Below, in pieces: positions 13,501-25,194 of a stretch of DNA of 64,000 nt. The position numbers and the translations under genes are program-made. Position 1 is the first letter of the stretch. Every line of letters starts with the position of its first letter. Below the pieces are notes generated by a model that had not been told where the DNA came from, searched no databases, and saw nothing but the letters and a program-made list of their open reading frames with translations. Source of the DNA: Amaranthus tricolor (Eukaryota; Streptophyta; Magnoliopsida; Caryophyllales; Amaranthaceae); contig NC_080057.1 in the NCBI RefSeq assembly GCF_026212465.1, positions 8,543,398-8,607,397 of the forward strand, in the 5' to 3' direction.

Positions 13501-15508
13501 CCTTGTTCATTCTACATCGTTCATTCGTCATTGTCCATTAATCTTTGTTCACTCTTCATCGTTCATTCTTCATTGATCATTGATCCTTGTTCATTCTTCA
13601 TCGTTCATTCGTCATTGACTATTGATCCTTGTTCATTCTACATCGTTCATTCTTCATTGATCATTGATCCTTGTTCATTCTTCATCGTTCATTCGTCATT
13701 GACCATTAATCCTTGTTTATTCTTCATCGTTCATTCTTCATTGATCATTGATCCTTGTTCATTCTTCATCGTTCATTTGTCATTGATAAATGATCCTTGT
13801 TCATTCTTCATCGTTCATTCTTCATTGATCATTGATCCTTGTTCATTCTTCATCGTTCATTCGACATTAACCATTAATCCTTGTTCATTCTTCATCGTTC
13901 ATTCTTCATTGATCATTGATCCTTGTTCATTCTTCATCGTTCATTCGTCATTTACTATTGATCCTTGTTCATTCTTCATCGTTCATTCTTCATTGATCAT
14001 TGATCCTTGTTCATTCTTCATCGTTCATTCGTCATTGATCATTGATCCTTGTTCATTCTTCATCCTTTATTCTTCATTGATCATTGATCCTTGTTCATTC
14101 TACATCGTTCATTCGTCATTGACCATTAATCCTTGTTCATTCTTCATCGTTCATTCTTCATTGATCATTGATAATTGTTCATTCTTCATCGTTCATTCTT
14201 CATTGATCATTAATCCTTGTTCATTCTTCATCGTTCATTCTTCATTGATCATTGACCCTTGTTCATTCTTCATCGTTCATTCTTCATTGATCATTGATCC
14301 TTGTTCATTCTTCATCGTTCATTCGTCATTGATCATTAATCCTTGTTCATTCTTCATCGTTCATTCTTCATTGATCATTGACCCTTGTTCATTCTTCATC
14401 GTTCATTCTTCATTGAGCATTAATCTTTGTTCATTCTTCATCGTTCATTCTTCATTGATCATTGATCCTTGTTCATTCTTCATCGTTCATTCTTCATTGA
14501 TCATTGATCCTTGTTAATTCTTCATCGTTCATTCTTCATTGATCATTGATCCTTGTTCATTCTTCATTGACTATTGATCCTTGTTGATTCTTCATCGTTC
14601 ATTCTTCATTGATCATTGATCCTTGTTCATTCTTCATCGTTCATTCTTCATTCATCATTGATCCTTGTTCATTCTTCATCGTTCACTCTTCATTGATCAT
14701 TGATCCTTGTTTATTCTTCATCGTTCATCCTTCATTGACTATTGATCCTTGTTCATTCTTCATCGTTCATTCTTCATTGATCATTGATCCTTGTTCATTC
14801 TTCATCGTTCATTCTTCATTGATCATTGGTCCTTGTTCATTCTTCATCGTTCATTCGTCATTGACCATTAATCCTTGTTCATTCTTCATCGTTCATTCTT
14901 CATTGATCATTGATAATTGTTCATTCTTCATCGTTCATTCTTCATTGATCATTAATCCTTGTTCATTCTTCATCGTTCATTCTTCATTGATCATTGACCC
15001 TTGTTCATTCTTCATCGTTCATTCTTCATTGATCATTGATCCTTGTTCATTCTTCATCGTTCATTCGTCATTGATCATTGATCCTTGTTCATTCTTCATC
15101 GTTCATTCTTCATTGACCATTGATCCTTGTTCATTCTTCATCGTTCATTTGTCATTGATCATTGATCCTTGTTCATTCTTCATCGTTCATTCTTCATTGA
15201 TCATTGATCCTTGTTCATTCTTCATCGTTCATTCTTCATTGATCATTGATCCTTGTTCATTCTTCATCGTTCATTCTTCATTGATCATTAATCCTTGTTC
15301 ATTCTTCATCGTTCATTCTTCATTGATCATTGACCCTTGTTCATTCTTCATCGTTCATTCTTCATTGATCATTGATCCTTGTTCATTCTTCATCGTTCAT
15401 TCGTCATTGACCATTAATCCTTGTTTATTCTTCATCGTTGATTCTTCATTGATCATTGATCCTTGTTCATTCTTCATCGTTCATTTGTCATTGATCATTA
15501 ATCCTTGT
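4505..15508 (+). repeat. Tandem duplication of a higher-order block of about 5.4-5.6 kb
   Basis: Copy 1 is about 4505-9859 and copy 2 about 9860-15508. Variants in the first part of copy 1 recur at a constant offset of 5355 bp, for example CATCATTTAC at 4566 and 9921 and ATTGGTCC at 6041 and 11396. After an extra stretch of about 294 bp (7 x 42) near 14165 in copy 2, the offset becomes 5649 bp, as shown by the CTTGTTGATT variant at 8931 and 14580. Only a handful of substitutions separate the copies by eye, so the duplication looks recent. Boundaries are approximate. Confidence 0.85.
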
Positions 15509-18500
15509 TCATTCTTCATCGTTCATTCTTCATTGATCATTGATCCTTGTTCATTCTTCATCGTTCATTCTTCATTGATCATTGATCCTTGTTCATTCTT
15601 CATCGTTCATTCTTCATTGATCATTAATCCTTGTTCATTCTTCATCGTTCATTCTTCATTGATCATTGACCCTTGTTCATTCTTCATCGTTCATTCTTCA
15701 TTGATCATTGATCCTTGTTCATTCTTCATCGTTCATTCGTCATTGACCATTGATCCTTGTTCATTCTTCATCGTTCATTCTTCATTGACCATTGATCCTT
15801 GTTCATTCTTCATCGTTCATTTGTCATTGATCATTGATCCTTGTTCATTCTTCATCGTTCATTCTTCATTGATCATTGATCCTTGTTCATTCTTCATCGT
15901 TCATTCTTTATTGATCATTGATTCTTGTTTATTCTTCATCGTTCATTCTTTATTGATCATTGATCCTTGTTCATTCTTCATCGTTCATTCGTCATTGACC
16001 ATTAATCCTTATTCATTCTTCATCGTTCATTATTCATTGATCATTGATCCTTGTTCATTCTTCATCGTTCATTCGTTATTGACTATTGATCCTTGTTCAT
16101 TCTTCATCGTTCATTCTTCATCGTTCATTCTTTATTGATCATTGATCCTTGTTCATTCTTCATTGACTATTGATCCTTGTTCATTCTTCATCGTTCATTC
16201 TTCATTGATCATTGATCCTTGTTCATTCTTCATCGTTCATTCTTCATTGATCATTGGTACTTGTTCATTCTTCATCGTTCATTCGTCATTGACCATTAGT
16301 CCTTATTCATTCTTCATCGTTCATTCTTCATTGATCATTGATCCTTGTTCATTCTTCATCGTTCATTCTTCATTGATCATTAATCCTTGTTCATTCTTCA
16401 TCGTTCATTCTTCATTGATCATTGACCCTTGTTCATTCTTCATCGTTCATTCTTCATTGATCATTGATCCTTGTTCATTCTTCATCGTTCATTCTTCATT
16501 GATAATTGATCCTTGTTCATTCTTCATCGTTCATTCGTCATTGACCATTAATCCTTGTTTATTCTTCATCGTTCATTCTTCATTGATCATTGATCCTTGT
16601 TCATTCTTCATCGTTCATTCGTCATTTACTATTGATCCTTGTTCATTCTTCATCGTTCATTCTTCATTGATCATTGAACCTTGTTCGTTCTTCATCGTTC
16701 ATTCTTCATTGATCATTGATCCTTGTTCATTCTTCATCAATCATTCTTCATTGAGCATTAATCTTTGTTCATTCTTCATCGTTCATTCTTCATTGATCAT
16801 TGATCCTTGTTCATTCTTTATCGTTCATTCTTCATTCATCATTGATCCTTGTTCATTCTTCAACGTTCATTCTTCATTGATCATTGATCCTTGTTTATTC
16901 TTCATCGTTCATCCTTCATTGACTATTGATCCTTGTTCATTCTTCATCGTTCATTCTTCATTGATCATTGATCCTTGTTCATTCTTCATCGTTCATTCTT
17001 CATTGATCATTGGTCCTTGTTCATTCTTCATCGTTCATTCGTCATTGACCATTAATCCTTGTTCATTCTTCATCGTTCATTCTTCATTGATCATTGATAA
17101 TTGTTCATTCTTCATCGTTCATTCTTCATTGATCATTAATCCTTGTTCATTCTTCATCGTTCATTCTTCATTGATCATTGACCCTTGTTCATTCTTCATC
17201 GTTCATTCTTCATTGATCATTGATCCTTGTTCATTCTTCATCGTTCATTCGTCATTGATCATTGATCCTTGTTCATTCTTCATCGTTCATTCTTCATTGA
17301 CCATTTATCCTTGTTCATTCTTCATCGTTCATTCTTCATTGATCATTGATCCTTGTTCATTCTTCATCGTTCATTCGTCATTGACCATTAATCCTTGTTT
17401 ATTCTTCATCGTTCATTCTTCATTGATCATTGATCCTTGTTCATTCTTCATCGTTCATTTGTCTTTGATCATTGATCCTTGTTTATTCTTCATCGTTCAT
17501 TCTTCATTGATCATTGATCCTTGTTCATTCTTCATCGTTCATTCTTCATTGATCATTAATCCTTGTTCATTCTTCATCGTTCATTCTTCATTGATCATTG
17601 ACCCTTGTTCATTCTTCATCGTTCATTCTTCATTGATCATTGATCCTTGTTCATTCTTCATCGTTCATTCGTCATTGATCATTGATCCTTGTTCATTCTT
17701 CATCGTTCATTCTTCATTGACCATTGATCCTTGTTCATTCTTCATCGTTCATTTGTCTTTGATCATTGATCCTTGTTCATTCTTCATCGTTCATTCTTCA
17801 TTGATCATTGATCCTTGTTCATTCTTCATCGTTCATTCTTCATTGATCATTGATCCTTGTTTATTCTTCATCGTTCATTCTTCATTGATCATTAATCCTT
17901 GTTCATTCTTCATCGTTCATGCTTCATTGATCATTGATTCTTGTTTATTCTTCATCGTTCATTATTCATTGATCATTGATCCTTGTTCATTCTTCATCGT
18001 TCATTCTTCATTGACTATTAATCCTTGTTCATTCTTCATCGTTCATTCTTTATTGATCATTGATCCTTGTTCATTCTTCATTGACTATTGATCCTTGTTC
18101 ATTCTTCATCGTTCATTCTTCATTGATCATTGATCCTTGTTCATTCTTCATCGTTCATTCTTCATTGATCATTGGTACTTGTTCATTCTTCATTGTTCAT
18201 TCGTCATTGACCATTAATCCTTGTTCATTCTTCATCGTTCATTCTTCATTGATCATTGATCCTTGTTCATTCTTCATCGTTCATTCTTCATTGATCATTA
18301 ATCCTTGTTCATTCTTCATCTTTCATTCTTCATTGATCATTGACCCTTGTTCATTTTTCATCGTTCATTCTTCATTGATCATTGATCCTTGTTCATTCTT
18401 CATCGTTCATTCGTCATTGATCATTGATCCTTGTTCATTCTTCATCGTTCATTCTTCATTGACCATTTATCCTTGTTCATTCTTCATTGATCATTGATCC

Positions 18501-18986
18501 TTGTTCATTCTTCATCGTTCATTCGTCATTGACCATTAATCCTTGTTTATTCTTCATCGTTCATTCTTCATTGATCATTGATCCTTGTTCATTCTTCATC
18601 GTTCATTCTTCATTCATCATTGATCCTTGTTCATTCTTCATCGTTCATTCTTCATCGTTCATTCTTCATTGATCATTGATCCTTGTTCATTATTCATTGA
18701 CTATTGATCCTTGTTCATTCTTCATCGTTCATTCTCCATTGATCATTGTTCCTTGTTCATTCTTCATCGTTCATTCTTCATTGATCATTGAACCTTGTTC
18801 ATTCTTCATCGTTCATTCGTCATTGACCATTAATCCTTGTTCATTCTTCATCGTTCATTCGTCATTCACCATTAATCCTTGTTCATTCTTCATTGTTCAT
18901 TCTACATTGATCATTGATCCTTGTTCCTTCTTCATCGTTCATTCTACATTGATCATTGATCCTTGTTCATTCTTCATCGTTCATTC

Positions 18987-18991
18987 GTCAT
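18987..18991. repeat. Left target-site duplication of element 1 (GTCAT)
   Basis: GTCAT here is repeated exactly at 21613-21617. The two copies flank a segment that starts TG and ends CA on the plus strand, as expected for LTR retrotransposon integration with a 5-bp stagger. Confidence 0.92.
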
Positions 18992-19360
18992 TGATATAGA
19001 TTGGTATGCCTCAAAACAAAACCAAGCTATAAGCACACGTAGTTTGCTGTTTTCGTTTAATGAATTTGTTTTTGTGATTTTTTTGTGGTTTTATAACAAG
19101 GGAAAAATGAAATGTATGTGCTGATTTTTCAAACTGAAAATGGCTTGCCAAAGGTTGTTTCGATACAGATACACCACGAAACAAATCTAAGGGCTCCTAA
19201 GAACACATTCAAACTTTAGCCAAAAGAATGAAAAGCATAGGAACTTCAAATTACTTAAACTAATCCAAGTTAAAGTAAATTGCAAATAAGAACAAAGAAA
19301 ATTGCTCAATAGGAAGTTTGTATTGAAAGTGTTGAATATTATCAGAAACAAGCTAAGCCT

Positions 19361-19368
19361 TATTTATA
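19361..19368 (-). promoter_or_regulatory. Probable TATA box in the element 1 LTR
   Basis: TATAAATA on the minus strand (TATTTATA on plus) lies within an AT-rich stretch about 710 bp into the LTR, a plausible end of U3. No other promoter element was identified. Confidence 0.55.
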
Positions 19369-19411
19369 CTTATAAGGAGATAAGCCAGCAAGAAAAAATA
19401 TAGCAAAGAAT

Positions 19412-19503
19412 CCACTTGCAACGGCTACAAATCAGCCATACACCCACTTGCAACAGCTACAAATCAGCTATACACCCACTTGCAACAGCTACAAATCAGC
19501 TAT
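19412..19503 (-). repeat. Three tandem 32-bp repeats in the element 1 LTR
   Basis: Units at 19412-19443, 19444-19475 and 19476-19503 (the last incomplete) share CCACTTGCAACRGCTACAA followed by ATCAGC. Units 1 and 2 differ at two positions. On the minus strand they lie upstream of the TATA box, so they could be U3 repeats of enhancer type; that role is inference. Confidence 0.85.
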
Positions 19504-19952
19504 TATTTGCAATATGTTTGACTAATCTTCAAATGATATTTTGGGGCTGACAAGTAGATAAGATCTTCATGATATATCCCTCACAATCTTCAAGAAATAA
19601 TGCTGAAAATTTCAGCTGCAAGTAGTGTCTCAACGTCTTAATTTTGCTAAATATATTTTTTTTAATCATCCACTTGCTGAACTTTCATATTTATATTCTT
19701 CATATTTCCTTGGTTAATTTGCTTGATATTTTCAGCTGCTTGCTTGCGTTTCAATCGCATAATATTCGACCCATGAGCAAAATTAAATACTAAACTCAAA
19801 TAAAAGAAAAGTACAACTCGACTAACTAAGCATGAGAGATGATTAAGCTTGATCCTAAACCTGGCTTTAATCATCTCGAAGAAAACAAAAGACCCCAAAT
19901 ATTCGAAATAAAATAAACGACTTAAATAATAAAACGACCCAAATAAGAAGAC

Positions 19953-21431
19953 TTAGTTTATGACTACGAAATTAAAGGACTTCAGTTTTGGACCTTGAAT
20001 TTGAGCGTCTTCCATTTGATGCATCATTATATTGATCTTGGCTAGCTCAGCAGGACTAGATGTAGGTGATCCTACAACATCCTCCCCTTCTTTGGAAAAG
20101 CTTGACCTCAAGCTTGGTAACATGTCCTCCTCATGAAATGGAATCAAATCTGCAACATTGAAAGTAGAAGACACACCATAGCTACTAGGTAGCTCTAGTT
20201 TGTAAGCATTGTCATTTACTTTTTCCAAAATTTCGAACGGTCCATCAATTCTAGCACTTAACTTTGATTTCCTTTGTGTGGGAAACCTATCCTTTCTCAA
20301 GTAAATCCATACTAAGTCACCTTCTTTGAAAATCACTTCTTTTCTCTTTTGATCCACTCTTTCCTTAACCCTCTCATTCATTTTCTCAATCTTTTCCACA
20401 ACTTGTTTATGCAACTTTTGGATCTCATTAGCTCTAGACTCGGCATCATGACTAAACTTCAAAGGTGTAGGAAAAGGCGTAAGATCTATAGGGGTTAAAG
20501 GATTAAGGCCATAAACTATAAAGAAAGGAGAAAACCCGGTTGTCTTGCTAGGAACTCGATTATAAGCAAATTCAGCATGTGGTAGCAATTGTTCCCATTG
20601 TTTAGGATTCTTAGTAATGAGGGCACGCAACAAGGTTCCTAAGGTCCTATTGGTCACTTCGGTTTGTCCATCAGTTTGGGGGTGGCTAGAACTACTAAAG
20701 TTAAGCTTGGTTCCCATCTTTTTCCACAAAGTAAGCCAAAAATGACTAAGAAACTTTGAGTCTCTATCACTTACCATACTTCTTGCTATCCCATGTAGTC
20801 TTACTATTTCTTTAAAATAAAGATTAGCAATGTTAACAGCATCATGTGTAGTATGACAAGGAATGAAATGGGCCATCTTAGAAAACCTATCAACAACAAC
20901 CATAATGGAATCCTTATTGTTAGAGGTCCTAGGAAGTCCAGTTATGAAGTCTAAGCTCACATCTTCCCATGGGTTTTGTGGTGTAGGAAGAGGTTGGTAA
21001 AGACCTTGAGACGTTTTGTGGGCTTTGGCTTTTAGGCATTGCACACACCTCTTAATAATATGAATGACATCTTTAGCAAGTTTCGGCCAAAAGAAGGTCT
21101 CACTCACTAGAGCTATGGTCTTTTCTTCCCCAAAATGTCCTCCAAGTCCTCCCTCATGATATTCCTTAATTAAGGTCTCCCTAACACTATGTCTGGGCAC
21201 ACATAATTGATTACCTCGAAAGAGATATCCTTGAAAGAGGTAAAAAAGTCCTTGAGGTTTGTTATGACATTTCTCAAATATTTCTCCAAAATCAACATCA
21301 TCAATATAACATTCTTTTAACAATTCCATCCCAACAACCTTAGTATTCAAAGTACTCAAAAGCAAGTATCTCCTAGATAAAGCATCAGCTCCGGTGTTTA
21401 ATTTACCCGCTTTGTGTTTAATGGTCCCCAA
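19953..21431 (-). pseudogene. Truncated gypsy pol: RNase H tail plus integrase
   Basis: This open frame of about 492 codons is the 3' part of a Ty3/gypsy pol gene. Residues 5-21 (KHKAGKLNTGADALSRR) are the end of RNase H. The integrase zinc domain has H92, H99, C129 and C132 (HX6H, CX2C). The catalytic core has D161, D222 and E258, with exactly 35 residues between the last two, in the contexts SLDFITGL, SDRDSKF and QTDGQTE. A GPF/Y-type module follows (G397 P398 F399, then STFNVADL at 422-429). Integrase would join retroelement cDNA to chromosomal DNA. There is no genuine start: the frame opens at a TTG made by the deletion joining LTR to pol at about 21425/21426. Residues from about 451 to the stop are encoded by the 3' LTR. 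The integrase domains look undamaged, but the copy cannot be autonomous because gag, protease and reverse transcriptase are absent. Clade is uncertain; CRM-like is my best guess. Confidence 0.93.
20080..20093 (-). other. Polypurine tract of element 1
   Basis: The minus strand reads AAAGAAGGGGAGGA immediately before the LTR start at 20079. It lies inside the pol reading frame, which continues into the LTR. This is the expected plus-strand priming site for reverse transcription. Confidence 0.88.
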
Positions 21432-21612
21432 ATATTCGAAATAAAATAAACGACTTAAATAATAAAACGACCCAAATAAGAAGACTTAGTTTATGACTAC
21501 GAAATTAAAGGACTTCAGTTTTGGACCTTGAATTTGAGCGTCTTCCATTTGATGCATCATTATATTGATCTTGGCTAGCTCAGCAGGACTAGATGTAGGT
21601 GATCCTACAACA
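21426..21612 (-). repeat. Truncated 5' LTR of element 1 (187 bp)
   Basis: This is a direct repeat of 19893-20079 at a constant offset of 1533 bp, with no differences seen by eye. It begins TGTTGTAGG at 21612 on the minus strand and stops abruptly at 21426, where the sequence switches to pol. The remaining ~901 bp of the LTR are deleted. Confidence 0.92.
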
Positions 21613-21617
21613 GTCAT
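21613..21617. repeat. Right target-site duplication of element 1 (GTCAT)
   Basis: An exact copy of 18987-18991, directly after the terminal CA of the element. The satellite resumes in register from here. Confidence 0.92.
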
Positions 21618-24601
21618 TGAGCATTGATCCTTGTTCATTCTTCATTGTTCATTCTTCATTGATCATTGATCCTTGTTCATTCTTCATCGTTCATTCTTCA
21701 TTGATCATTGATCCTTGTTAATTCTTCATCGTTCATTCTTCTTTGATCATTGATCCTTGTTCATTCTTCATCGTTCATTCGTCATTGACCATTGATCCTT
21801 GTTCATTCTTCATCGTCCATTCGTCATTGAGCATTGATCCTTGTTCATTCTTCATTGATCATTGACCCTTGTTCATTCTTCATCGTTCATTCTTCATTGA
21901 TCATTGATCCTTGTTCATTCTTCATCGTTCATTCGTCATTGATCATTGATCCTTGTTCATTCTTCATCGTTAATTCTTCATTGACCATTTATCCTTGTTC
22001 ATTCTTCATCGTTCATTCTTCATTGATCATTGGTACTTGTTCATTCTTCATCGTTCATTCGTCATTGACCATTAATCCTTGTTCATTCTTCATCGTTCAT
22101 TCTTCATTGATCATTGGTACTTGTTCATTCTTCATCGTTCATTCGTCATTGACCATTAATCCTTGTTCATTCTTCATCGTTCATTCTTCATTGATCATTG
22201 ATCCTTGTTCATTCTTCATCGTTCATTCTTCATTGATCATTGATCCTTGTTAATTCTTCATCGTTCATTCTACTTTGATCATTGATCCTTGTTCATTCTT
22301 CATCGTTCATTCGTCATTGACCATTTATCGTTTTTCATTCTTCATCGTTCATTCTTCATTGATCATTGATCGTTGTTCATTCTTCATCGTTCATTCATCC
22401 ATTAATCCTTGTTTATTCTTCATCGTTCATTCTTCATTGATCATTGATCCTTGTTCATTCTTCATCGTTCATTTATCATTGATCATTGATCCTTGTTCAT
22501 TCTTTATCGTTCATTCTTCATTGACCATTTATCCTTGTTCATTCTTCATCGTTCATTCTTCATTGATCATTGATCCTTGTTCATTCTTCATCGTTCATTC
22601 ATCATTGACCATTAATCCTTGTTTATTCTTCATCGTTCATTCTTCATTGCTCATTGATCCTTGTTCATTCTTCATCGTTCATTTGTCATTGATCATTGAT
22701 CCTTGTTCATTCTTCATCGTTCATTCTTCATTGATCATTGATCCTTGTTCATTCTTCATCGTTCATTCTTCATTGATCATTGATTCTTGTTTATTCTTCA
22801 TCGTTCATTCTTCATTGATCATTGATCCTTGTTCATTCTTCATCGTTCATTCGTCATTGACCATTAATCCTTGTTCATTCTTCGTCGTTCAATATTCATT
22901 GATCATTGATCCTTGTTCATTCTTCATCGTTCATTCGTCATTGACTATTGATCCTTGTTCTTTCTTCATCGTTCATTCTTCATTGATCATTGATCCTTGT
23001 TCATTCTTCATTGACTATTGATCCTTGTTCATTCTTCATCGTTTATTCTTCATTGATCATTGATCCTTGTTCATTCTTCATCGTTCATTCTTCATTGACC
23101 ATTTATCCTTGTTCATTCTTCATCGTTCATTCTTCATTGATCATTGATCCTTGTTCATTCTTCATCGTTCATTCGTCATTGACCATTAATCCTTGTTTAT
23201 TCTTCATCGTTCATTCTTCATTGATCATTGATCCTTGTTCATTCTTCATCGTTCATTTGTCATTGATCATTGATCCTTGTTCATTCTTCATCGTTCATTC
23301 TTCCTTGATCATTGATCCTTGTTCATTCTTCATCGTTCATTCTTGATTGATCATTGATCCTTGTTCATTCTTCATCGTTCATTCTTCATTGATCATTGAT
23401 TCTTGTTTATTCTTCATCGTTCATTCTTCATTGATCATTGATCCATGTTCATTCTTCATCGTTCATTCGTCATTGACCATTAATCCTTGTTCATTCTTCA
23501 TCGTTCATTATTCATTGATCATTGATCCTTGTTCATTTTTCATCGTTCATTCGTCATTGACTATTGATCCTTGTTCATTCTTCATCGTTCATTCTTCATT
23601 GATCATTGATCCTTGTTCATTCTTCATTGACTATTGATCCTTGTTCATTCTTCATCGTTCATTCTTCATTGATCATTGATCCTTGTTCATTCTTCATCGT
23701 TCATTCTTCATTGATCATTGGTACTTGTTCATTCTTCATCGTTCATTCGTCATTGACCATTAATCCTTGTTCATTCTTCATCGTTCATTCTTCATTGATC
23801 ATTGGTACTTGTTCATTCTTCATCGTTCATTCGTCATTGACCATTAATCCTTGTTCATTCTTCATCGTTCATTCTTCATTGATCATTGATCCTTGTTCAT
23901 TCTTCATCGTTCATTCTTCATTTATCATTGATCCTTGTTAATTCTTCATCGTTCATTCTACTTTGATCATTGATCCTTGTTCATTCTTCATCGTTCATTC
24001 GTCATTGACCATTTATCGTTTTTCATTCTTCATCGTTCATTCTTCATTGATCATTGATCGTTGTTCATTCTTCATCGTTCATTCGTCATTGACCATTAAT
24101 CCTTGTTTATTCTTCATCGTTCATTCTTCATTGATCATTGATCCTTGTTCATTCTTCATCGTTCATTTATCATTGATCATTGATCCTTGTTCATTCTTTA
24201 TCGTTCATTCTTCATTGACCATTTATCCTTGTTCATTCTTCATCGTTCATTCGTCATTGACCATTAATCCTTGTTTATTCTTCATCGTTCATTCTTTATT
24301 GATCATTGATCCTTGTTCATTCTTCATCGTTCATTTGTCATTGATCATTGATCCTTGTTCATTCTTCATCGTTCATTCTTCATTGATCATTGATCCTTGT
24401 TCATTCTTCATCGTTCATTCTTCATTGATCATTGATCCTTGTTCATTCTTCATCGTTCATTCTTCATTGATCATTGATTCTTGTTTATTCTTCATCGTTC
24501 ATTCTTCATTGATCATTGATCCATGTTCATTCTTCATCGTTCATTCGTCATTGACCGTTAATCCTTGATCATTCTTCATCGTTCATTATTCATTGATCAT
24601 T

Positions 24602-24606
24602 AATCC
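24602..24606. repeat. Left target-site duplication of element 2 (AATCC, one mismatch)
   Basis: AATCC here faces GATCC at 25564-25568. The paralogous uninterrupted site at 23524-23528 reads GATCC, so the left copy has probably undergone a G-to-A transition. Confidence 0.75.
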
Positions 24607-25138
24607 TGATGCAAAGGCATCAAAGAACAAGGATCCAACAAAGGAACAGGAACATGAAGGTACTGGTGACTGTTCCTCTGCACCAAATGACCAAGAGACA
24701 AGGAAAATCAGCAAAGACACCTTGGACACGACAAAAAGGGATCTACAAAGACTTAAGGAAGCTGAGGAAAGCCAAAGCATCACAAAAACCAACATCATGA
24801 ACACAAACAAGGCCACAGAATGCAAGAACAGAACAACAGGTGATTCTGACGACCAGCGGACCTTGCTGACATTACTGAGCCCAAACCAGGATGACCTGGA
24901 TCAGGGTGAAGGCATCAGTGACATCCCCTTACATGGGCCAAGCCATAGAGGCCCTAGGGTTCTGCTAACAAACCACCAAGAAGGCCCTAGGATAGGCTGA
25001 AGGAGGCCTGGTCGGAAGAAAAGGGACATCCGGTTTTTGGCTAAGTGTTGGCCTTTGTTTTAATTTTCTGTTTTGTTAGTTAATTGCCACGTATTTTAGT
25101 CAAGCCTTGTAACGGCTATTTTTTGAGATGTAAAACTC

Positions 25139-25146
25139 TATAAATA
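25139..25146 (+). promoter_or_regulatory. TATA box in the solo LTR
   Basis: TATAAATA within CTCTATAAATACG, about 530 bp into the LTR. The position and the downstream polyadenylation signal fit an LTR promoter. Confidence 0.65.
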
Positions 25147-25188
25147 CGTTTGACATTGATGTATTGGTTTTTCACGTTGCATATTGAT

Positions 25189-25194
25189 AATAAA
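25189..25194 (+). terminator. Polyadenylation signal in the solo LTR
   Basis: AATAAA lies about 45 bp downstream of the TATA box, compatible with a short R region. It is a motif match only. Confidence 0.5.

Larger units (their letters stand above)
1..18991 (+). repeat. 42-bp satellite array, block 1
   Basis: This is an uninterrupted head-to-tail array of a 42-bp monomer; a consensus-like copy lies at 88-129. The monomer is about 33% GC, and the plus strand is about 50% T and 24% C, so it is strongly pyrimidine-biased. It divides into three 14-bp modules, each made of two heptamers close to TTCATTS. Two common monomer classes alternate: one begins TTCATTGATCATTG, the other GTCATTGACCATTA. One forward frame has no stop and reads as a 14-residue repeat, while the other two forward frames and all three reverse frames of the consensus contain stops. 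Monomers shortened by 14 bp or changed by 7 bp end these frames. No other gene or element is visible in this block. Confidence 0.97.
18992..20079 (-). repeat. 3' LTR of element 1 (1088 bp)
   Basis: On the minus strand the LTR starts TGTTGTAGG at 20079, directly after a polypurine tract, and ends in CA at 18992 against the GTCAT target duplication. It encodes the last ~41 residues of the integrase ORF, then carries a TATAAATA promoter element and three tandem 32-bp repeats. Its first 187 bp (20079-19893) appear identical by eye to the remnant 5' LTR at 21612-21426. Confidence 0.92.
18992..21612 (-). mobile_element. Internally deleted Ty3/gypsy LTR retrotransposon (element 1)
   Basis: A 2621-bp insertion splits the satellite, bounded by TG/CA and by perfect GTCAT target duplications. 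In minus-strand order it has the first 187 bp of a 5' LTR (21612-21426), an abrupt join into the end of pol RNase H, a full integrase, a polypurine tract, and a complete 1088-bp 3' LTR (20079-18992). The rest of the 5' LTR, the primer binding site, gag, protease, reverse transcriptase and most of RNase H are missing. Both outer termini and the target duplication are intact, so I infer deletion after a normal insertion. The reading frame runs from integrase into the 3' LTR, and the C-terminal region has an LR...F.KEGED stretch. I associate this architecture with the CRM clade of centromeric retrotransposons, but that assignment is tentative. Confidence 0.93.
21613..24606 (+). repeat. 42-bp satellite array, block 2
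   Basis: The same monomer in the same orientation as block 1. It contains an internal duplication: a stretch with a distinctive TTATCGTTTTTCATTC monomer begins near 22275 and recurs near 23963. The offset is 1688 bp, which equals 242 heptamers minus a private 6-bp deletion near 22400. Several monomers carry GGTAC in place of GATCC. No gene is visible. Confidence 0.96.

Noticed and set aside
148..18999. Series of long plus-strand open frames encoding SSLIIDPCSFFIVH-type repeats (same in the other satellite blocks)
   Set aside because: They follow from a stop-free frame in a 42-bp tandem repeat. Synonymous and non-synonymous variation look alike, frames break at module-size indels, and no gene signals are present.
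19662..19898. Minus-strand open frame of 78 codons
   Set aside because: It lies wholly inside the 3' LTR of element 1, downstream of the integrase stop, with no recognisable domain.
24593..25000. Plus-strand open frame of 135 codons, with overlapping frames on both strands
   Set aside because: It starts in satellite and runs through the U3 region of the solo LTR. The sequence is low-complexity and hydrophilic with no domain, upstream of the LTR's own TATA box.
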